The notes beneath the pieces are model-generated. The model was not told the origin of the DNA and searched no databases. It worked only from the letters and a program-made list of their open reading frames with translations. 64,000 nucleotides of DNA from Zychaea mexicana (taxonomy: Eukaryota > Mucoromycota > Mucoromycetes > Mucorales > Lichtheimiaceae), in the NCBI RefSeq assembly GCF_025766255.1, contig NW_026516794.1, positions 1 through 64,000 of the forward strand. Reading direction: 5' to 3'. Below are positions 12,257-23,520 of the stretch, one piece after another. Every line of letters starts with the position of its first letter. The stretch's first letter is position 1. The position numbers and the translations under genes were made by a program.

Positions 12257-12702
12257 TCAGTGTTGGCAATCAGTTTCGGTCACTGTAAATGCTGCTTTTT
12301 CGATTCGTCCAATAAGGTCATCTTCAGTTCTCAGCGGTTTTTTTGTAACATGGCCCTTGATCTTTGACCAGCATTCTTTGATGGGATTTAAAAATGGTAA
12401 AATGGTAAATATATAGGGACAAAAATTATGCGATGGCCACCTCTTTTGATTGCTTCTTCGATCTTGTCCCACTTGTGGATCCTTGCATTGTCTATAACTA
12501 GGCACATGTTTCGAAAGCCCAACTCCTCCAGAATGTCTACTAAATCGTTAATGAAATCCAAATAATGATTGCGTGTTGTACCATGGGCCGTTCTTTTCCG
12601 TTTACGAGATGACTCTGGTGTCGTTTGCTTGTATTCTTCTGGTGGTGCATACCTTGAAAGCAATATAATGCCTTTGCTTGACATAGCGCCAATAATACTG
12701 AC
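12257..12702 (-). pseudogene. Tc1/mariner-like (DDE_3) transposase fragment
   Basis: Central and C-terminal part of a Tc1-like transposase: SIIGAMSSKG, then LVIDNARIH (second catalytic Asp), then FLNPIKECWSKIKGH (third acidic residue) and the usual C-terminal TVTETDCQ block. The N-terminal HTH and first Asp are missing because the reading ends abruptly at the border of the hAT MITE starting at 12703. A frameshift lies at a short direct repeat near 12395-12410 (AAAATGGTAAAATGG). Enzyme family is known to move by TA-targeted cut and paste; this copy is dead. Confidence 0.82.
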
Positions 12703-13565
12703 TAGGGGTTGCAATCTGACCCGTGGGTCAAAACCGACCCGCAGGTTGAGGACGGGTCAACAGGTCGGGTTGATGCTTTTCTGACCCACAGGTCAACCAG
12801 TCTAACCCTTGACCCAACCCGTTGACCTCTTGTGACCCGTGTATAAATATGATATCTATGAGGTACTTGTATTCAAGTAGTCAATCTTCTTGTTGGGAAG
12901 CATCATTATATTATAGGATGTAGTTGTCAATATGTCTGCTATAGAACTGTAACATAAAACGTACTTATATTCTCTTTCATTGTGGGATCATATTTTATAT
13001 TCAAAAGTGTAAGATAAGTAAGCTATAAGCAATATATGTAATAGTAGTAAAAAAGTAGCAATAGTACAATGAGAATAGACAATAAAGAGTGGCAGTGAGA
13101 GACGAGATTTGACAAAAGACATAGAAGAAATTAAGAAAAGAGAAATGAAAGAAGAAGGAAGAAATGAAAAGAAAAGGGAAAAGGATTAGGGGCATTTAAA
13201 GGAAGTCGATATTTAACCATTATGCTTTCTTTAATGCATGTGAGCGCAAACGATTTCTTTTGTTATGGCACAAACCCCTTTACCTCTAAGAATAATCACA
13301 CAAAACGTAGATATTGCTAGCACTGCTAGGAATTTGCGTGCCATCATCTTAGAGAGCTGTGTATACATGTAGTTTTGTACTTCCAGTGCTCAAGCTCAGG
13401 TTGATTGACACCTCCTTTGTCACCAAATCAAAATCAGTAGTGACCCGTCAACCTGAGTTTTGACCCATCGGGTTGAACAGGTCGAATTGGGTCAGTGTTT
13501 TCTTGACCCATAGGTCAACAGGTCAGACCCTTGACCCGACCCGACCTATCCAATTGCGACCCCTA
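12703..13565. mobile_element. non-autonomous hAT element (MITE), inverted relative to the full copy
   Basis: The ends TAGGGGTTGCAAT and ATTGCGACCCCTA are the same termini as the hAT at 59330-63284, followed on both sides by dense GGGTCA/TGACCC arrays. The left end here matches the right end of the full copy over about 100 bp and vice versa. No 8-bp target duplication is evident. The ~600 bp interior is non-coding. It inserted into, or at the edge of, a Tc1 transposase gene. Confidence 0.8.
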
Positions 13566-13665
13566 ATTAGAACACATACACACTCAATCTAAAAATACAA
13601 CAGCGTATTTGATAGAGGGAAAATCATAAATAGTATATAGGTATTGATCACAATTATATACATGG

Positions 13666-13935
13666 GTGGCGCAAGCAGCGTTGTGCTGCAAGTGCTACAT
13701 GCGCACAGACATGGTCGTTAAATATGAGTCTAAAAATTTCTGGAAGACTTTTACAACTATGGATAAAAGAGATATGTACATCATTATGAATAAGATTAAG
13801 ATGGAAGCCATAAAATTTAAACAGATCATCAATCAAAGGGGTTGCTCAGATGGTATGAAAAAGGGGGTGATAGATTTGCTACATACACTGTCTATGCCAT
13901 ACTGTTTTTGTTACCTTAAGATTTTCATGATTTGA
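13666..13935 (+). CDS. uncharacterised small ORF, possibly a transposon fragment
   Basis: Open for about 80 codons from the first in-frame ATG at 13699 or earlier. It contains CCKCYMRTDMVVKYESKNFW, with a Cys cluster and a basic, helical-looking middle. No family is recognised, no second copy is in the window and no splice signals are evident. It lies between a hAT MITE and a minisatellite, so it may be transposon debris or chance. The rest of 13566-14702 shows no other feature. Confidence 0.25.
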   Translation: MAQAALCCKCYMRTDMVVKYESKNFWKTFTTMDKRDMYIIMNKIKMEAIKFKQIINQRGCSDGMKKGVIDLLHTLSMPYCFCYLKIFMI

Positions 13936-14702
13936 TACACGCGTGCTATTGCATCTCGAAAACCATTTACGTACGATTGATATGCTCGTTGAGCAGATTC
14001 TATTTATTACTCTCTTGTCATCAGTATACCTTTCTTTTGGCAAATGTCAGTCACTAGTGGACTGTTCACTTCTCCTTTCTTGTATGTGTTCTTTCTGTGC
14101 CAGTTCGCTCTGTGCAACTGTATGGCTATTATGTAGTTTGCTTAGAATGCATTTGAACTATAATTTTATATGCCAGTACGTCCAATATGGCGATTTATTT
14201 CGATATGTGTATCTATTTAAGAAGATTATTCTTCTCTCTCTGTTCTGTTCATTTTTTTTGTTTCCCTTTTAGGTTAATTTCTCCGTGCAAAACGATAGTC
14301 CTGCTCCTGTAAAGGAGATTTGAATCGTTTGCATAATAGATTTTCTGCTAGTATACATATAATGGCGTGTTATAATCTTTGCATGGCGCACCATTTATGC
14401 ATTATGTTTGTCGGATCAATGATTTCGTTTTATTAATTTATTCGCTCTGTACGAATGGTTCATACATCTGTTAGTTAAGTTCATTCTTTTCCTAAAATAG
14501 ACTATCTGTACAGACTATCTGTTGCATTCGTTTTGATATATGTGCTCACTCGTTTAATATATTGGATCACGCATTCGTTCTGTTCATTTCGCTTTTTAAT
14601 TATTTGCTAAACACTTTATTGCATTTGTTAGCTTCATTCTCTCCTTTTACTATTGCGTTTCATTAGCTATGTTTGCCCCCTGTGTATGTTATATTTTGTA
14701 AT

Positions 14703-15150
14703 GCTTGCTTGCCATGATCATTTAATTTGTTAGATTCGCTCGCCACATTCGTTTCATTTGTTAGATTTGCTTGCCACATTCATTTCATTTGTTAGATTTG
14801 CTCGCCACGGTCGTTTCATTTGTTAGATTTGCTTGCCACGTTCGTTTCATTCGTTAGATTTGCTTGCCACAGTTGTTTCATTTGTTAGATTTGCTCTCTA
14901 CGGTCGTTTCATTTATTAGATTTGCTTGCCACGTTCGTTTCATTCGTTAGATTTGCTTGCCACGTTCGTTTCATTTGTTAGATTTGCTTGCCACGTTCGT
15001 TTCATTTGTTAGATTTGCTCACCACATTCGTTTCATTTGTTAGATTTGCTTGCCACGTTCGTTTCATTCGTTAGATTTGCTTGCCACGTTCGTTTCATCC
15101 GTTAGATTTGCTTGCCACATTCGTTTTATTTGTTTGATTTGCTTACTACA
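14703..15150. repeat. 31-bp minisatellite, about 14 units
   Basis: Tandem units of the form GTTTCATTTGTTAGATTTGC plus TTGCCACGTTC, with a C/T or A/G change in most units. The first and last units are degenerate. The period is not a multiple of three and no protein reading is conserved. Confidence 0.9.
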
Positions 15151-16231
15151 TTCGCTCTACTACTATTATGATGCTTGTTCCATCGATCATGTATGCTTCT
15201 ATTATTATGGTTATTCGTTATATCTATTCATTCGTCATGTTTTTTGCATTCATTCAACGTTATGCTCGCTCATTCTATAGCTATTCTTACTCCATTTAGC
15301 CCCTTTTAGATTAGCTCAATGTTTTTTGGGCTCCATGGAGTTTTCTATACGATCTACTTCCCTGATTTGTTTCGTAGCACACAACAGAGTACCACATGGA
15401 GCTTTGATGCTGTAATTCGTTTTGACAGCATGTTATAGTAACAGAAGACTATGGTTGCATGTATCTTTCCGACCTAATAGCTATTTTAAGCTCAATAATA
15501 TTAAATTAGATAGTGCTTCAATACATTCGCTGCTGTATCATAGATAACAAAACCAACTTCATATTCGACTGATGCCAATACAGTAGCCACCATTCAAGGA
15601 GAACGTACATAACCAGAAAACTTCTTTATCGATCATAACAGATAGATCGACCATGCGACGAGTATTTACTGCATATAGTTTAATATGATTTCAGATAACA
15701 TTTTTACATAACTACATACCTATTATATTTTTTTTGTTATACTATCTGCTATCCAATTTCCTTTTGACGAAATCATCGATCTCTCCTATGCACAGTATGA
15801 GGCACAACTATATGTAGCATCATACAGACAATGCCCTTGTAAGCTTCTCATTAGTAGTACAGAGTATCTGTTAGCGCTGTTTCTGATGTCACATCGTCAG
15901 TCCGCAAAATATTAAGGAACCTCGCATTAAGAAATCCTGCTGTGTCTCATGCAATTTCGATGTAAAAATTCGGCAAATTTGATCATTCAAGCCCATTATA
16001 TGTTTTACATTATCTATACGCTTATTTCTTTGTCGCTATATATCATAAACATACTTTTCGTCATTACCTACCGTCAAGTAACCAGTAAATGTATCAGGGA
16101 ACGCATATTGAACGACCCAACTATGCAGAGTATGATTGTAGCGCTACATATACTTTTGTTATTACTCTAATTAGCCAGGTGATATTAACTGCATTTATTA
16201 ATAAGGATACCTAGAGCTCTATGAGGAGTAT
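15151..16231. other. non-coding stretch
   Basis: I see no gene, RNA or repeat that I can support in this stretch. Confidence 0.4.
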
Positions 16232-16456
16232 ATGTGGGACAACCCAGGTGTTCTCGATGATTGGGATACCTGCCGAAGGTTCAACTACACAGGCCGCCTA
16301 CCAGAAAGGCAACAAGCCCCCCTAGGTACTCCCTACTGCCGTTGCAGGGTAATCTCTTTGAAAGAAAGGGGGACAATGATACATTTGTATCAGGCTGGGC
16401 ACACAATGAAAAGCATAGCCGAATACATTAAAGTGTCCACAGCCACAGTGCCTTAG
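16232..16456 (+). pseudogene. helix-turn-helix N-terminal fragment, Tc1-like transposase type
   Basis: Encodes a Trp-rich leader and then ISLKERGTMIHLYQAGHTM followed by SIAEYIKVSTATV, the shape of the homeodomain-like HTH at the start of Tc1/DDE_3 transposases. Two stops follow directly (near 16454 and 16460) and the frame then continues with more plausible sequence. Only the DNA-binding end remains. Family assignment is inference from the HTH pattern. Confidence 0.5.
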
Positions 16457-17039
16457 ATATAGCACAGATGGCACAGGTTCCTTTTGGAGCTTGAGCAGCA
16501 ATATCGGCACTAACAACAACAAAATTTCCTAGAGTATGACAGCGATGCAGCTATTTCTGTTCGATTTCAAAATTTACATTTATCCTATCTACGTAATTTT
16601 AGTTTTTAATAAATCTACACTTAATATCTGTTGCCAAAACTTGTTTAATTCTTTTTTTTGTATGGAATAATGTGCTTACTATAATCGTAGACTTTGTGAT
16701 GTAAAACCGTGGTATCAAGCTGTACAGTAGAGCATGGACACTCTATCAATATGTAGATCTCAATGATAGATGCGCTATATGAGCACAATATTCATGATGT
16801 ATATGCAAACACATTTCCAGAACATATATAAACGCAGTAGATTTTATTGATTTAGTAAGACAATCTATCAACAGCATCCCATTCCATTGAACATGATCTC
16901 TACCACTTTCTACTACTACTACGAAGTCACCAAAAACACCTATCTGTGCAAAACCAGTGCTACTACCTAGACCTCTAGTGATGATGCACAAAATATTGCT
17001 ATTGATATTGACTGCACCAATGGCAATGGCCAAAACACC
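16457..17039. other. non-coding stretch
   Basis: No gene recognised after the HTH fragment. The stretch reaches the start codon of the Tc1-like gene at 17040. Confidence 0.4.
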
Positions 17040-18017
17040 ATGGCTGTTGACGACATCTCACGCAGCGATAATAGCGATGACTACGATTTAACGTTCGAAC
17101 CTATTGCACCGGCTGACCACGTGTGGACGTTGATCAAGTATACTCCTCATCAGGTGGCAAAGATGATCGGTTTGGTAGAGTATAAGAAGCTGTCCGTGCG
17201 AAAAGCAGCCAAATTGACCAACATCAGTAATTCGCGCGCCCATCAGTTGTACAAGCAACACAAAGAAGACAGCAGTGTGACTCCAGGTTATAAGGCCAAG
17301 AACCAGATAAAGAGACCGCGCAAGATCGACCTCACCGACGAACAAAGGCAAATCGTGGATCTCTACGTCAAAAGCGTAGCTGACCAAAATGCGAACGTCG
17401 TAAAAGTCAAGGATGCGCAGGATGATCTGTGCCAGCAACTAGAAGGTGAGCTATTTATTACAACATGCAATATGACTTGAATACTCGTTTTATCATACTA
17501 ATACTACAAATTTAAAAGGTTTAAAAATTAGTCAAAAAACTGTCAAGGAGCAAATCCAGCAAACAGTTGCATTCACGCTTGTACTACCACCAGTCCCTCC
17601 CTACACCACCACCAGCGACTGATAGAGAAGGTCGGCAAGGCAAAAGGCACTGCTCCAGACCACTTAATCCAGTTTGCCAGTGAGGTTGTTAAAACCATCA
17701 GTCAAGGCGAGTTTCGATGCGGTGTTGTCATGGCAAACAGACACTTGTTCCGGGAAAGGCCGTTTGTGAACGCGGTACGGAATGCAGGCCATTTCCCACT
17801 TTACATGCCCAACAATTCTACATTCCTTGACCCGTGCCATCCATGTTGGGAGGCCATCCAATCGCGCATACGACGAACGCCTTTGACGGATGAAGATAGC
17901 TTGGCAAGCCATATTAAGGAAGCCGCGGAGACGATCACAGCTGCAGAATGTATTCGTTGGGTGAGCAAAGCCAAGTCGTATATCGATCGCTGCTTAGCAA
18001 AAGAGCAAATCCAGTAG
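17040..18017 (+). pseudogene. Tc1/DDE_3-like transposase with internal deletion
   Basis: Exon 1 runs from ATG 17040 to 17445 and has an HTH (EYKKLSVRKAAKLTNISNSR) and a basic linker. A 73-nt intron (17446-17518, GTGAGC donor, TACTAAT-type branch) gives phase-1 joining to exon 2, which has LKISQKTVKEQIQQTVAFTL and ends at TGA about 17620. The frame with the C-terminal half resumes to TAG 18015: the block VVMANRHLF stands where families have VMDNARIH, so the second catalytic Asp is lost, and FLDPCHPCWEAIQSRI replaces FLNPIEECWS. The first-Asp region is missing altogether. It is a dead derivative, perhaps a deletion copy. Tail reads WVSKAKSYIDRCLAKE, the usual DDE_3 ending. Confidence 0.78.
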
Positions 18018-18261
18018 GAATGCTATTATGTTTTTTCTGTACCCATTACACTCCTTTTTTATGCCCTCCTTTTCCACTTCTTTCTTCATGCACGCTAGTC
18101 GTACCTATGTCAACTTATTTTTTTCCATTCCACTCTTTCACTATGCACCTGTCCTTCTACACTAGTTATACTAATGTCAAACTTTTTTTTCTCTGTGCTA
18201 AGAAATATTATATTCAAGTAAAAAATGATGCCCTTTGAAGAGTCTAGATACCTATGGCAAA

Positions 18262-18839
18262 AACGCACTCGCTTTTCAGTCTTTACGCTTGAACTATGGC
18301 AGTACAGCTGGTATGGCCAGCTATGCGAGTTTATCTATTGGACGAAAAAAAAAGAATGAGATGTAGGAAGGAATTGATCCACTGTAGATTCAGAAAGCCT
18401 TGTCACAAAATAGATTTTGAAGCTCTAAAAATTGGCTGCGTACTAGTGGAATATGTCACACTGTTTATTGAATGTCTTGTTGTTATAGATGAAAAAGCTC
18501 GATTGGTGTCGGGGAAGCAAACATGGTGCACTGTTGAATGCCCTCCGTCGCCTATGGGGAAAAGGAAGTTAGCTGTGAGGCAAAACCTGTGTTTAATGAA
18601 ATGAATATAAGATTGATTAATACTATGAAAATAAGCCTGATGCGTTCTTAGACAGCATCTATCACCCATAGAAAAAAAGGAAGTGACCCATTAGACACCC
18701 TTAATTTCTCACCAGGGAGAGTCTGTTTATCATGAATCATTTCTATTCTCCAACCAATCAAATACAGTATTTCGCACCGGTGTTCATCTCTATATTACAC
18801 CCCCTGAAAATTTTATAGTTTTAAACGCAAAATGCTGTA
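18262..18839. repeat. right long inverted-repeat arm
   Basis: Reverse complement of 11131-11712, with mostly transition differences. It ends at the TACAGC terminus. Confidence 0.7.
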
Positions 18840-20287
18840 GCTTCAGCTTAAGTAATCAATGTCTTTATCTTCAATTAGTTTCGTCAATACTATATATCCC
18901 TATCTCACTGCTAAGCAGTTGTTGTAATTACTATCTATCTCTAAGCATAGTATGGATAAGCTGTTTTATTCTGTTTTCTACCATCCCCTATATATATGCC
19001 TACTCTTATCACTCTATTAGTAGTAGTAAAATAGAGTGATTTAAGTTCGGTGTAGCACTGGTCCTAGTACTGCTTCAATAGCATCTAATCAAAGATGATG
19101 CAACAATTGAGATGTGGGGGAAATATTGAGGCAACGGTGGATGAAGCAAGATGAACTATTGTGTGTAGAACAGTAGTGCTGATGAGAGGTAAATTCTTGA
19201 GAAGTTGAGGGGTTAACTGGAAGCCTTTATAGCTGATTGTGGTGGGGTGATGTCTGAGTAAACAGACACCACACTCCTGAATCCTTCTTTGCTGTCCATA
19301 AGGCATAAGGTACACTCAATGGATATATGGCTGGGCTCTATATTTGCTTGGTCTGGCGTCAAGTCACACTAAACTCATCACAGCACTGAACACTTCAGAA
19401 TTCCTGACTCAGTGCTGTATCAATACAACTGCTGTGCCTCATTTTAGTAATATTCTGCCTCAAAGTTAACAAAGCGATGTCTGCGCGCATACAATACCAC
19501 TCGTTGCACCGTAGGCCACCCAAAGTCGTATTCCAGCACAAACAACCGCAATACACTTTCTATATGACACTGAAATTTCATTAACGTTTTAAATGTTTAT
19601 ACAATTTTGGACCATTGCTGTACATGCAAAAGCCAAAAACTAATAAATTGATTTTGCATTTCCCCCGTTAATTTCACTTGTGAAACGTTAAAAAATGAAT
19701 GCTTAAAAAGTTAAAACATTTTAATTGTAAAACGTTTATAAAGACAAATTACGATATTTTTTCACACATTTTAAAAAAAATTAAAAAATTAAAAAAACAT
19801 ATTTATAAAAACAAATTCACATATTTTTTAGTCAATAATAATGAAAAATGCTTTCTCTCCTCTCAAAATAATTAACCCGTTCAAAACCGCCTGTTTTGCA
19901 CGTTACCGACGTCCGTGCGCCTATATAGAGAAACCCCATGCGAGCGTGCTTACTTATAAAGCGACGTCTTGCCGCGTACTCCAGATGACTCATGCACCGA
20001 CGGCTACTTAAAAAGGGACGTCCATGCGCCTACTCTAAGAGCTCCATGCATTGACGCCTACTTAAAAAGGGACGTCCACGCGCCTACTCTAAGAACTCCA
20101 TGCAATAACGCCTACTTATAAAGCGACGTCTTGCCGGGTACTCCAAATTACTCATGCACCGACGCCTACTTAAAAAGCGACGTCTATGCAATGACGCTTA
20201 CTTAGAAAGTGACATCCATACTGCCCACTCTAAAACATTCTATCCAACAGCACTTATTTACATTCTCAACCAATGTCCCTCAGCTAC
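18840..20287. other. non-coding stretch between two element termini
   Basis: Lies between the right terminus at 18839 and another terminus of the same family at 20288, which point away from each other. Apart from the 54-bp tandem repeat I see no gene. An A/T-rich block with repeated TTTAAAACGTTTATA-like words occupies about 19570-19860. Confidence 0.4.
19908..20237. repeat. 54-bp tandem repeat, about six units
   Basis: Each unit starts with GACGTC and ends with CTACTTAAAAAGG or a close variant. Two unit types recur: one with CATGCGCCTACTC and one with TTGCCGNGTACTCC. The fifth unit is shortened. The array is GC-richer than its surroundings. Confidence 0.85.
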
Positions 20288-20927
20288 TACAGCATTTTGT
20301 GTTTGAAACTATAAATTTTCTTAAGGGTGTAATATAGGCATCCCCTTATTTCCTCCCGGTTGAGTTTGAAAAAATATAGAGGATGGTGGCTGATTGGAAT
20401 GAAATAGGAGATTTGGGGGGAGGTGTGTATATGTAATTTTCCTTACTTAGTGGTAAACATCTTGGTTTTTTTTTTACATCAGTACATCTGCCATGGCAAG
20501 TTAATATTTACAAATCCAGCACATACAGTGGCAAGCTTTGCCATATTTCTTCACAATAAAATAAAAGAGAGAGAAAAATGAATGACAACTATTTAATTTA
20601 TTAAGAAAACAGAATTGAAGTATAAGTTTCTTTTTTTTTCTCCAAATAGGTAAGATGGACCTTTTAACAAATGGCTGCAAATGCTGCAAAAGAAGTAAAG
20701 CTCTCTGCTGAACCTTAGTACATATACAAGATAGAGAAGGGGTTTACTACTTGTGGTTGTACAAAGCGCTGTGATATATAGGTGCCATAGACTAGCCCTA
20801 GCTGTTTCCAAAAAATCACGGAAACGGATTTCGGAAATTACTTTCTCCGAACGGTTAATCATATAACCGAACCAAAATCTGTTTTTCAGTTTTGGGTAGT
20901 TTTGGGTTTTTTAACTTCTTCCTCAAA
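20288..20927. other. long-TIR family terminus and unassigned sequence
   Basis: 20288-20336 repeats the TACAGCATTTTGTGTTTGAA terminus and the GGGTGTAATATAG block. Its partner end is not seen downstream. 20780-20890 has inverted CGGTTA/TAACCG words and GGAAACGGATTTCGG, perhaps the end of another element. No gene. Confidence 0.45.
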
Positions 20928-21477
20928 ATGGAACTGCAAAATCAGCAACAAATCTAATCCCTAGAAACACCCAAGCAACCTCAATTGAAAAGATGCAGTA
21001 ATTGTAAATCTTATCGCCCTTTGCTATTTTTTGTTGGCAATAGACAAGATTACAACACGTGTAGAAAATGCTATGACCGCCAAAGTGACGTCGGTAAACC
21101 AATTGTAGAGCAGTTACTCCTGATAATAGATGAAGTACTCAACATGATTCCTTCATGTCAAAGTTTGAGGAATGTAGCCGATAGTCTCGAAGATTACAGC
21201 CTCGACGCATATGTACAACTTGATGATGATATGTTGGCGTTGTCAGATTCGCAACTTGTGATCAATATCTGCGATCGTATCTAGGCTGTTGACAGATACT
21301 ATTACTACGAAGCATACTGAACAGAACTACGAAGAAAGTTCAGCTACTCTTTCCTTTTTCGATGCTCGCAAGATTTCGATGTGCATGGTCAAGCTGCTAT
21401 TCGTTTACGATTGTATCGGCATATAGCAACTTTCTTGTGCAATGGCTGCATCACCAGGAACACCTTGACCAGACTGG
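20928..21477 (+). pseudogene. zinc-ribbon protein relic of a transposon
   Basis: From ATG 20928 one reading frame runs to about 21477 with three stops and no frameshift: TAA 20955, TAG 21282 and TGA 21318. The N-terminal block is C-x2-C...C-x2-C (CSNCKSYRPLLFF ... TCRKCYD), a treble-clef or zinc-ribbon pattern. An acidic helical segment follows, then DRYYYYEAY-x-TELRRKFSYS and RLRLYRHIATFLCNG. I recall similar proteins as parts of fungal transposons but cannot name the family. It is convergent with the SANT gene that follows on the minus strand, which may be its partner. Confidence 0.5.
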
Positions 21478-21503
21478 AGATTTTTTTCTCTCGTGTCCTT
21501 CTC

Positions 21504-22001
21504 CTATTTGTCTCGCAACCAATCTACCTTGGTGAGTACTTGTTGTTGTGTGTAAGATGCGGCAAATATAGTCTGGCTGATAGTTGCAGCGGTCGACGAC
21601 TTGTTTGCAAAAAACCGCTGCTTCCTTTCTGCTACTGCCTTGGCAAGTTTCTTTATATCTTCACTCGTCCAATTAGCTCGTCCTAAAACACATATTCAAA
21701 TGATAAACAAGTGTATTGATGACAACAATTATTAACTAAACAAAAAGAAATGTCCTATACCTGACGCAGTTGTAGTTAGTGCGGTTGCAGAAGGTACTGT
21801 TGCTGCTGCGCTTGAAGAGGCTACTGCTGGCGTAGTAGCTGCCATAGTAGGTACTGATGAAGTTGTTGAATGGCCAGCCACTATAGAATCTGGTACGTGC
21901 GATGCCGATTGTGATCCTAAAGACTGTGCGATTTACTGGTCACCAGGTGGTATCGATGCTACTTCGGCCTGCGCGGGTGGTGCTGGCAGCAAAGGCACTC
22001 T
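21504..22001 (-). pseudogene. 3' part of SANT/Myb-like gene, split by Merlin insertion
   Basis: Continues the reading frame of 23609-23841 after the Merlin element: VPLLPAPPAQAEVASIPPGDQ directly follows TQTQIGG across the target site. It then has a Ser/Thr/Ala-rich linker, a 78-nt intron (21683-21760, GTATAG donor, TTTTAG acceptor) and GRANWTSEDIKKLAKAVAER, a Myb/SANT-like helix set. It ends at TAG 21504-21506. There is one in-frame TAA at 21933-21935. Probably an accessory DNA-binding protein of a transposon or a host factor; that part is inference. Confidence 0.6.
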
Positions 22002-22114
22002 GGATTAAAGAAAGAATATAGAGACATTTAAAACTCTGCTAAAGTTAATTAATAAATTTATTTCTTCAAAATTGAATTTTTTTTAATTATAAAAATAAAC
22101 ATCATAATATTATT

Positions 22115-23174
22115 ATGCATAAAATCATAAAGGAAAAAAATAAAGAAGAAAAAAAAGAAGATAATAAAAACTACTTTTATGAACAAGAGGTAAATAAAAA
22201 ATTATATACAACAATAAAATTGCCATCATTATATGAATTATATCCTTATTTTTTAGATGAAGAAGAAGCAATTAATTATCTATTAAAAATGAATATATTA
22301 AGAAAATATGAAAAATATCCAAAGTGTAGTAATAAAGTACATTATGGAAATAAGCAGAAAAGATATCATTGTTTATGGTATCAATGTAAGAAATCATTAT
22401 CAATTTTTCAAGATACAATATTTTATAATGTAAAGTTACTAATTAATAAAATTTTATTTCTATTATATGAATTTTTGAAAAAAAACATTACGAGATAGTG
22501 CTGCTGTTACTATTGGTATTATATATATTACAACAACTTATTATTATAAAAAATTTAGAGAACAACTTTCAATCTATGCAGTTGATAATATAAAAAATAA
22601 CTTATTAGGTGGTAAAAATGAAAGTGTTGAGATAGATGAATTGTATTTTTGTAAAAGAAAGTATAATAGAGGTCATCATGTAAATGGAATATAGGTTCTT
22701 GGTGGTATTCAGAGAGGTACAAAAAAAATATTTACTATTCCTGTTGAAAAATGTAATAAAGAGACATTATTATATCAAATAAAAAAATATGTTAAACCAG
22801 AAACAAGAATTATAACAGATTTTTGGAAAGGGTATATTGATTTAAAAGATAATAATTATATTCATAATAAAGTTAATCATAAAAAAATTTTTAAAATAAA
22901 AGGTACTGATATTCATACTAATACAATAGAAGGTATCTGGAATGGCTTAAAGATGAACATAATACCACAACATAGGACTAGAAAATATTTATTTGAACAT
23001 TTATTAGAGCAACAGTGGAGAATGAATAATAAGCATAAAAACTTATGGGTAGAGTATTTTAAATATATTAAGTTTTCTAATAAAGTATTAAAAAAATATA
23101 AAGTAATAAAGCTTAATGATATTTTAAAGAATGATAAAATAGCTATTGCTAGGTCAGTTGAAATTGAAATTTAA
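22115..23174 (+). pseudogene. Merlin/IS1595-like transposase
   Basis: The N-terminal zinc ribbon is degenerate (YPKCSNKV...RYHCLWYQCKKSLS; first Cys is Tyr). The DDE core is present: VEIDELYFCKRKYNRGHH, then TRIITDFWKGY and HTNTIEGIWNGLK. The gene is broken by one extra A in the 8-A run at 22478-22485 and by TAG at 22692-22694, where the family has Trp before VLGG. Otherwise it reads cleanly to TAA 23172. The start ATG 22115 is 35-50 nt downstream of an AAAATTGAATTTT motif. Merlin elements make 8-9 bp duplications, which agrees with the flanks. Confidence 0.85.
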
Positions 23175-23250
23175 AATATATATTGTAATGAATAATAAAT
23201 TACATTTTTAAATGATTATTATAAAATTGAATTCTATATTATAAAATAAA

Positions 23251-23520
23251 ATGAATATATTATATCTTAATGAGATAGATGAAAAGTTAATGCAAAATAT
23301 AAAAAGAAGCTGTATTATTAAGGATATGAAAAAGAATAATATATATGAATATAAAGTTATTAAAGAAGATAACAACTTTTTTATATATAGAAGAAAAGAA
23401 AATATATTGTCAAATCAAAAGTTAGTTTATAAATTTAAATCATATAATAAAAATATAGTTCTTAATAAAAAAAGGAAAGAAATAGATACTCATATTATTG
23501 AAAGAAAAATAAAAAAATAA
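23251..23520 (+). CDS. second ORF of the Merlin element, function unknown
   Basis: An 89-residue basic protein starting at ATG 23251 (MNILYLNEIDEKLMQNIKRS) and ending with a Lys-rich tail. No Cys/His pattern, membrane segment or known motif is visible. It lies inside the element, same strand as the transposase and 76 nt after its stop. TAAAATTGAATT stands about 20-30 nt before its start, as before other ORFs in this window. It could be an accessory DNA-binding protein; no evidence beyond charge and location. Confidence 0.45.
   Translation: MNILYLNEIDEKLMQNIKRSCIIKDMKKNNIYEYKVIKEDNNFFIYRRKENILSNQKLVYKFKSYNKNIVLNKKRKEIDTHIIERKIKK

Larger units (their letters stand above)
11131..18839. mobile_element. 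7.7 kb unit with ~580 bp terminal inverted repeats
   Basis: The ends read TACAGCGTTTTGTGTTTGAA on the left and the reverse complement of TACAGCATTTTGCGTTTAAA on the right. Similarity extends inward for about 580 bp (11131-11712 against 18262-18839) and then stops. Long inverted arms are typical of Mutator-like elements, but no Mutator transposase is present: the interior holds Tc1-like relics, a hAT MITE, a minisatellite and unrecognised sequence. It may be one large element that collected insertions, or two related elements in opposite orientation. A third terminus of the family is at 20288-20336. Confidence 0.55.

Noticed and set aside
14703..15150. CRISPR array
   Set aside because: Units are contiguous 31-bp tandem copies without spacers, in a eukaryotic context.
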